Source: Planctomycetota bacterium
GTDB taxonomy: Bacteria; Planctomycetota; J058
NCBI GenBank assembly: GCA_019636275.1
Contig: JAHBXY010000039.1
Span: forward strand, 1-60,301
Direction: 5' to 3'
DNA: 60,301 nucleotides
In this document: positions 56,601 through 60,301 of the stretch, piece by piece
How the letters are laid out: each line of letters starts with the position of its first letter
Position numbering within the stretch: the stretch's first letter is position 1
Position numbers and translations under genes: made by a program
The notes under the pieces: model-generated
Seen by the model: only the letters and a program-made list of their open reading frames with translations
The model's database searches: none
What the model was told of the DNA's origin: nothing

Positions 56601-57471
56601 CCGCGCCTGGCGCCTCGGCGGACGCTCCTGGACCGTGCTCCTCCTCGAGCACGTGCGCCAGCACCCGCTATCGCCGGCCGACGTCGCGGCCCTGGGGCGG
56701 CTGGTCGCGCACGAAGACCCGGACATCCGCATCAAGGGCTACCAGGTGCTCGGCAACGCCGCCCTGGCGCCGGGCGCGGGGGCGCTCCTGGCGCGGGGGC
56801 TCGACGACGCGCACCCGCAGCTCCGGGCCGACTGCGCGCGCTGGCTCACGCGCCCCGACGCCCCGCCCGACCTCCTCGACGAGGACGCCGCGCTCGAGAT
56901 GCTGCGCATCGCCGCCCTCTCGCCGCGCCCGGAGGGCAAGCAGGCGGCGGCCGACGCCCTGCGCGGCGTGCCGCGCGCCGTGCTCGCGCCGGCGCTCCTG
57001 CGCGCCGCGCGCGTCCCCAACGAGGCCCTGCAGGCGGACGCCGGCGCGCGGCTGACGGCGCTCACGGGCGGGGCCCCGGCCTGGGACCCGGCGCGGCCGG
57101 AGCGCTCCTGGCGCGCGCTGGCCGCCTGGTGGTGGGCTCAGACGCACGGCGGGCAGTCGTCCGAGGAGACGATCCGCCGGCTGGTCGACGACAACCCGAC
57201 CGCCCGCTGGCAGGCCGCGCGCGACCTCGCGACCCTGCCCACGCCCGGCGTGCGCAACGCCCTGGCCGCGTCGCTGGCGCAGGAGCCGCTCGAGTGGGTG
57301 CTCGAGGCCAAGCTCGAGGCGCTCACGGCGGTGCTGGGCGAGGCGCTGGGGTACAAGAAGGGGCTCCCGCCGGCGGAGCGGCGCGCCTGCGCCGACCGGC
57401 TGCGCCTGCGCGTGGTGGAGCTGATCCAGGACGAGGTCCGCGAGGACGCCAGGAGGGCCGCGCCGAGATGA
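53635..57471 (+). CDS. exported PQQ-like beta-propeller and HEAT-repeat protein
   Basis: A 1278-residue protein. Signal peptide at residues 15-35 (LAAGGALLLALAAGAARPQ), helical TPR-like region at about 60-255, a PQQ/quinoprotein-type beta-propeller at about 265-640 (recurrent ALDLPTGALAW and DVATGKLVW blades), then HEAT/PBS-lyase-type repeats from about 650 to 1230 (LLNRLTHPNAEVRLEALRELG, LARAVREGHPGDRLAALVAL). No catalytic motif is visible; it is probably a large periplasmic scaffold or sensor. Its stop overlaps the DUF2254 membrane-protein start (ATGA), so the two may form an envelope complex. Confidence 0.85.
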   Translation: MSGAGVGRAAGRRGGRLAAGGALLLALAAGAARPQEEDDGDPVGPDRGPTAGERLFLPLEDDLADALRRVDDLAARGQWDRVVEALDRLLEGGRATLAPGEGQALRGARGRARAATALPPEGRDAIYAQLHDDAARRLLEDARGRADPAPLLELLARHPGSRAAFAARTLLASRLLERGQPAGALAQVDALLARPGLDPADRAGLLRARVLALALLGRQGEVDDALARLGPDAGDVAARAAAVSAALAPPTLAPPERPGVRAWAQPVLGYYETAQGGSRAWSVPEVQGGRAYAHDGSHALCVDVATGKLVWRAPLRPEDAFRRPTAEGDHRVVLTPGQALCVVPGVGVVSLERETGRERWRRGLPALKRDAGIDFPARLSGTPRAVGGRLVLALVTEHETREVHALALDLPTGALAWTAFLAGQTQGPVPQVELAGTDDRVVVLTGLGLVAALDAEGELLWARRYASVRDERERRPRGPIPGMGPPPADRPERAPTALVVRGTVWAAPADGKQLLALDLRGGAVEAVVERPERGRLVAARGTELVVLSAEGDVFVTTKAGSTLVAQAGGTLVGRPVVAGARVYLPRDDGLVEVDLATKQARRAGPPAPELGQLAAADGLVVSASPRGLFAFGRDPGAPPGLPDDLLLALADDLPGVRDAASAALLERGEPARAGLARAAASADAEVAFRAKVLQAELDRKDRLARWGPLVKPEWTAQVPDLLNRLTHPNAEVRLEALRELGAVQDPDVGRLLADLCADPDDRVAFTAAGALLARGDRAGVDLLARAVREGHPGDRLAALVALRAHGKADDVDRAAPALADAEADVRAAAVVAVLTLGGAAALPRVEPLLEDPADEVRVALVDGLSARAGEPACLRLLASLVRDKNDQVRATVVDALVKVKDPVAYRALGQVLGDPVATIARQALGALYKLAQSPHVMLIPPDAIERAARTKDPQQRDHVAQLAIRYVGRGGVLSVATLARFLADEEPQIRAWRLGGRSWTVLLLEHVRQHPLSPADVAALGRLVAHEDPDIRIKGYQVLGNAALAPGAGALLARGLDDAHPQLRADCARWLTRPDAPPDLLDEDAALEMLRIAALSPRPEGKQAAADALRGVPRAVLAPALLRAARVPNEALQADAGARLTALTGGAPAWDPARPERSWRALAAWWWAQTHGGQSSEETIRRLVDDNPTARWQAARDLATLPTPGVRNALAASLAQEPLEWVLEAKLEALTAVLGEALGYKKGLPPAERRACADRLRLRVVELIQDEVREDARRAAPR

Positions 57472-59126
57472 ACCTGGAGCGCCTGCGCAGGATCTGGCTG
57501 GGTCCCTTCCTCATCCTCGGCCCGGCGACGGCCGTCGTCCTCCTGTCGGCCTTCGTCTACGACTGGTGGGCCTACCGCCCCGACGAGCTGAAGCACCTGG
57601 GGCCGATCGAGCTCCTGTTCAACTACGAGATCGAGACGCTGCAGAACACGCTGGGCAACCTCGCCCAGACGGTCTCGGCGGTCATGGGCGTGGTCATCAC
57701 GGTGGCGGCGATCGTCGTCCAGCTCTCGGCCACGCGCTACACGCCGCGCGTCACCGAGCTGTTCTTCCGCGAGCGCACGAACCTGCTCGTGCTCGGCTTC
57801 TTCGTCGTCACCTGCATCACGGCGATCTGGGTGAGCATCTCCGTCGGCAACGGCTTCCTGCCCCGGGCCTCGGTGATCCTCTCGGTCGTGTTCTCGTCGC
57901 TCTCGATCCTGCTCATCGTCCCCTACTTCTCCTACGTCTTCGACTTCCTGGACCCCGAGCGGATCGTGTCGCACATCCAGGACCAGGCGATCGCCGCCGC
58001 GCGCCGCCCGCGCGGCGACGTCGACGAGGCGCAGGGGCGCGTCCTCGACGGGATCGAGCAGCTCGCCGACATCGCCGTCGCCGCCGTGTCGCAGCAGGAC
58101 AAGATCATCTCGGCGCGCGCCGTCGACGCCCTGCGCGTGCTCACGGTCAAGTACACCGAGACCAAGGCCGCGCAGCCGGCGGCCTGGTTCGAGCCGGGGC
58201 GGCGCGTGTGCGGCAACCCCGACTTCCTGTCCATGAACCAGGAGGCGCTCTCGGACCTGGTCCGCGACCGGGTGTGGGTGGAGTGGAAGGTCCTGCGCCA
58301 GTACCAGGCGATCTACAACGAGGCGCTGGCCTCGAACCCCGACATGAACTACCTGATCGCCATCAACACCCGCTACCTGGGCGAGGCGATCCTCTCCAAG
58401 GGCGCCGGCCCCGCCCTGCGCCTCGTGATCAAGTTCTTCAACACCTACATGCGGGCGACGCTCAACAAGCGGCAGGTGCGCACGGCCTACAACCTCATGA
58501 ACCAGTACCGGCAGCTCGTCGAGGCGATCGCGGTCGCCGGGCACGACGACCTCGTCGTCGAGGCGACCGGCTACCTGCGCTACTACGGCCAGACCGCCCA
58601 CGGCATGGACCTGGGCTTCGTCACCGAGACGATCTCCTACGACCTCGCGACGCTGTGCGAGGTGACCCACCGGCTCGGCTCGGACGCGCACGACCGCCTG
58701 CTCGGGGCGCTCCTCGAGCTCGACAAGGAGGCCGAGAGCGCCTCGCAGGAGACGACCCTGCGCGGCGTGCGCAAGGCGCAGGCGCGCCTGGCGGCCTTCT
58801 ACCTGGAGCGGGGCGCCGAGGCGGCCGCGCGGCGGATCCACAAGGACATGGAGCTCGAGCGGGCCGAGCGGCTGATCTCGATCCGCGACGAGCTCCTGAG
58901 CGTCGCGTCGAAGGACTTCTGGGAGGTGATCGACCGCGGGGCGAACTTCGACTACATGGAGCCGGCCCGCAAGGAGCACCTGCGGCGCTTCTTCGAGTGG
59001 TTCCCGACGACGGTCCGGCGGCCGACGGCGCGCACGGAGGTCGTCCCCCGCGAGGCCGAGAGCACGAACACCGCCCTGAAGGCGCCCTCGGGGGCAGCGG
59101 CTGACGAGCGGCCGGTGGCCGGCTGA
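57468..59126 (+). CDS. DUF2254-like membrane protein
   Basis: A 552-residue protein with four TM helices in the first 155 residues (about 12-32, 68-88, 105-125, 133-155). The second is followed by VVQLSATRYTPRV, which resembles the DUF2254 signature. A long helical cytosolic domain and a charged disordered tail follow. The family is of unknown function; an ion-channel-like role has been guessed from its topology but not shown. ATG start in the stop of the PQQ/HEAT gene, with AGGAGG 11 nt upstream. Confidence 0.75.
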   Translation: MNLERLRRIWLGPFLILGPATAVVLLSAFVYDWWAYRPDELKHLGPIELLFNYEIETLQNTLGNLAQTVSAVMGVVITVAAIVVQLSATRYTPRVTELFFRERTNLLVLGFFVVTCITAIWVSISVGNGFLPRASVILSVVFSSLSILLIVPYFSYVFDFLDPERIVSHIQDQAIAAARRPRGDVDEAQGRVLDGIEQLADIAVAAVSQQDKIISARAVDALRVLTVKYTETKAAQPAAWFEPGRRVCGNPDFLSMNQEALSDLVRDRVWVEWKVLRQYQAIYNEALASNPDMNYLIAINTRYLGEAILSKGAGPALRLVIKFFNTYMRATLNKRQVRTAYNLMNQYRQLVEAIAVAGHDDLVVEATGYLRYYGQTAHGMDLGFVTETISYDLATLCEVTHRLGSDAHDRLLGALLELDKEAESASQETTLRGVRKAQARLAAFYLERGAEAAARRIHKDMELERAERLISIRDELLSVASKDFWEVIDRGANFDYMEPARKEHLRRFFEWFPTTVRRPTARTEVVPREAESTNTALKAPSGAAADERPVAG

Positions 59127-59131
59127 CCTGA

Positions 59132-59167
59132 CGCCGGCGGGCGGCGGGCCGCCGGCGGGCGGCGGGC
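59132..59167. repeat. 18-bp tandem duplication between the DUF2254 and Uma2 genes
   Basis: The unit cgccggcgggcggcgggc occurs twice head to tail, bordered by tgacg on both sides. It lies in the short convergent intergenic space. Confidence 0.75.
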
Positions 59168-59176
59168 TGACGCCGC

Positions 59177-59728
59177 TCACGCCAGCCGGAACAGCTCCTC
59201 GACGACGAGCTCGAACCCCGGCAGCGCCGACGAGGCGCAGCGCGCGCCCGCGGCGAAGGAGCGCGGCTCGTCGGGCGCACGCTCGAGGTCGTAGCGGGTG
59301 ACGGTCTCGTCCTGAGGGTCGACGACCCAGTACTCGCGCACACCGTGGCGCGCGTAGAGCCGCTTCTTCGCGCCGAGGTCGAGGTGTCGGGTGCCGGGCG
59401 ACAGCACCTCGACGACGAGGTCGGGGGCGCCGTGCACGCCGTCGTGGGCGACGCGGTCCAGCCGGGCCGTCGACACGAACAGCAGGTCGGGCTGCAGCAC
59501 ATCGTGTTGGCTCAGGTAGACGTCGAGCGGCGAGCCGCCCACGTAGCCGAGGCCGCCGGCGCGGACGAACGCTCGGAGCCGGCCGCCCAGCTCCCACACG
59601 AGGTCCTGGTGGCGACGGGAGGGCGCTGGCGTCGTCCGGACGAGCTCCCCCTCGATCAACTGATGCCGCGGCCCCGTCTCGGGCAGCGAGCGGTAGTCGT
59701 CCGCCGTGAACTTGACGTCGGCGCGCAC
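59177..59728 (-). CDS. Uma2-family (DUF820) PD-(D/E)XK nuclease-like protein
   Basis: A 183-residue protein with the Uma2 pattern: TADDYRSLPETGPRHQLIEGEL near the start in part, then QPDLLFV, DLVVEVLSPGTRHLDLGAKKRLYARHGVREYWVVDP in part, giving the PD...ExK-type metal site. The family is abundant in cyanobacteria, Chloroflexi and Planctomycetota, often in many copies, and its role is unproven. GTG start at 59728 set by GGGAGG 4 nt upstream; a second GTG directly precedes it. Stand-alone gene. Confidence 0.88.
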   Translation of the reverse strand: MRADVKFTADDYRSLPETGPRHQLIEGELVRTTPAPSRRHQDLVWELGGRLRAFVRAGGLGYVGGSPLDVYLSQHDVLQPDLLFVSTARLDRVAHDGVHGAPDLVVEVLSPGTRHLDLGAKKRLYARHGVREYWVVDPQDETVTRYDLERAPDEPRSFAAGARCASSALPGFELVVEELFRLA

Positions 59729-59808
59729 CACGCCTCCCAGCTTACCAGCGAGGCGCGCCTCACTCATGGGCACGTCGGGCTGGACCCACCCCGGCCAAGG
59801 CCTGGGCG

Positions 59809-60301
59809 TCAGCGCCCGGCCTCGAGCCGCGCGAGCCGCGCGTCGAGCGCCTGGCGCAGGCCGAAGGCCGCCGGCACGTGGCCGACATCGCGGGCGAGCG
59901 CCAGGAGCGCGCGCGCGAGGCGCAGGTCGCCCTCGGCCTCGGCGAGGTCGGCGCGGGCCAGGAGGACGCGGGTCGGGTCGTCGTCGCACAGGGCCTCGGC
60001 GACGAGCAGGTCGACGCGCGCCCGCGCCAGGTCGCCCTGCGCATGGTGCCCGCGGCCGCGCGCCAGCCAGGCCTGCCAGGCGGTCGGCGCCAGATCGAGC
60101 GCACGCCCGGCCGCCTCGAGCGCGCCGGCCGCGTCGCCCCGCGCCGCGCGCACCTCGCCCAGGCGCCCGAGGGCGACCGCGTCGTCGCGGCGGCGGGAGA
60201 GGGCGGCCTCCTCGGCCGCGAGCAGGCGGCGCGAGGCCTCGTCGAAGTCCGGATGGTCGCGCGGCGGGAGGACGAGCGGGTCGGCGCGCGTCGCCGGCGC
60301 G
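59809..60301 (-). CDS. TPR-type protein, 5' part beyond the window
   Basis: The frame is open from the right edge to TGA 59809 (at least 163 residues). It contains paired helices such as GDAAGALEAAGRALDLAPTA and GDLARARVDLLVAEALCDDD, typical of tetratricopeptide repeats, and PRDHPDFDEASRRLL near the edge. A GTG at 60153 could start a 114-residue product, but the coding pattern continues upstream, so the gene is cut by the window. The full architecture, perhaps with a kinase or sensor in front, cannot be seen. Confidence 0.7.
   Translation of the reverse strand, partial: APATRADPLVLPPRDHPDFDEASRRLLAAEEAALSRRRDDAVALGRLGEVRAARGDAAGALEAAGRALDLAPTAWQAWLARGRGHHAQGDLARARVDLLVAEALCDDDPTRVLLARADLAEAEGDLRLARALLALARDVGHVPAAFGLRQALDARLARLEAGR

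Noticed and set aside
52393..56664. 1,423-codon minus-strand open frame
   Set aside because: Antisense to lpxK, the DHS-like gene and the PQQ/HEAT gene; composition is typical of GC-rich shadows.

Overview
This 60.3-kb window is a continuous stretch of very GC-rich bacterial chromosome, with third codon positions almost all G or C. Roughly 43 protein genes lie on both strands. I found no rRNA, tRNA, CRISPR array, phage or recognisable insertion sequence. LpxK implies lipid A and therefore an outer membrane. Hanks-type Ser/Thr kinases fused to WD40 or helical-repeat regions, a PQQ-propeller/HEAT protein, RING-like zinc proteins, a Uma2 protein and a DUF3810 protein together suggest Planctomycetota or a myxobacterium-like lineage. 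I lean to Planctomycetota, but no marker gene settles it.

Layout. 1-2660: tail of a hypothetical gene and a secreted TPR/PDZ protein. 2660-3413: a long gene-free stretch. 3414-7762: an MMPL/RND exporter overlapping a polytopic membrane protein. 7766-13712 (minus): a PAS-GGDEF diguanylate cyclase, then the conserved PrkA - DUF444 - SpoVR stress operon. 13907-17139 (minus): small protein - ACP - acyl ligase - Nudix - small protein operon. 17391-18397: a receiver and a LuxR-type DNA-binding protein encoded as two overlapping genes. 18729-21055: BaiN/HI0933-like flavoprotein and an unknown. 21089-27664 (minus): secreted protein, glutaredoxin-like protein, DUF3810 membrane protein and a giant two-kinase protein. 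27775-32577: N6-adenine methylase, then an ABC ATPase plus solute-binding lipoprotein with no permease, and a VOC protein. 32587-35454 (minus): WD40 kinase. 35540-39847: trxB, a small membrane protein, uvrC and a methyltransferase. 40030-44733: RING-like membrane protein, VOC protein, ThpR and alaS. 44928-50346 (minus): beta-lactamase-fold hydrolase, ECF sigma factor with a zinc/TPR membrane partner, GspE/PilB-like ATPase and an FAH-family enzyme. 50481-59126: lipase, lpxK, a deoxyhypusine-synthase-like protein, the PQQ/HEAT protein and a DUF2254 protein. 59177-60301 (minus): Uma2 protein and the end of a TPR gene.

Three observations cut across the genes. (1) A roughly 105-157-bp repeat family with a long GC-rich palindrome occurs three times. 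Each copy lies within 2 nt of a stop codon and is oriented like the gene it follows. This is my best candidate for an undescribed element. (2) Several genes without a Shine-Dalgarno sequence carry a TANNNT-like hexamer only 6-10 nt before the start codon, as expected for leaderless mRNAs. (3) At least four genes contain a single-base frameshift, so either the sequence carries indel errors or several genes are decaying. Kinases, RING-like zinc proteins, an ECF sigma unit, GGDEF and PrkA make the region rich in signalling; tight overlaps (GTGA, ATGA) define most of the operons.
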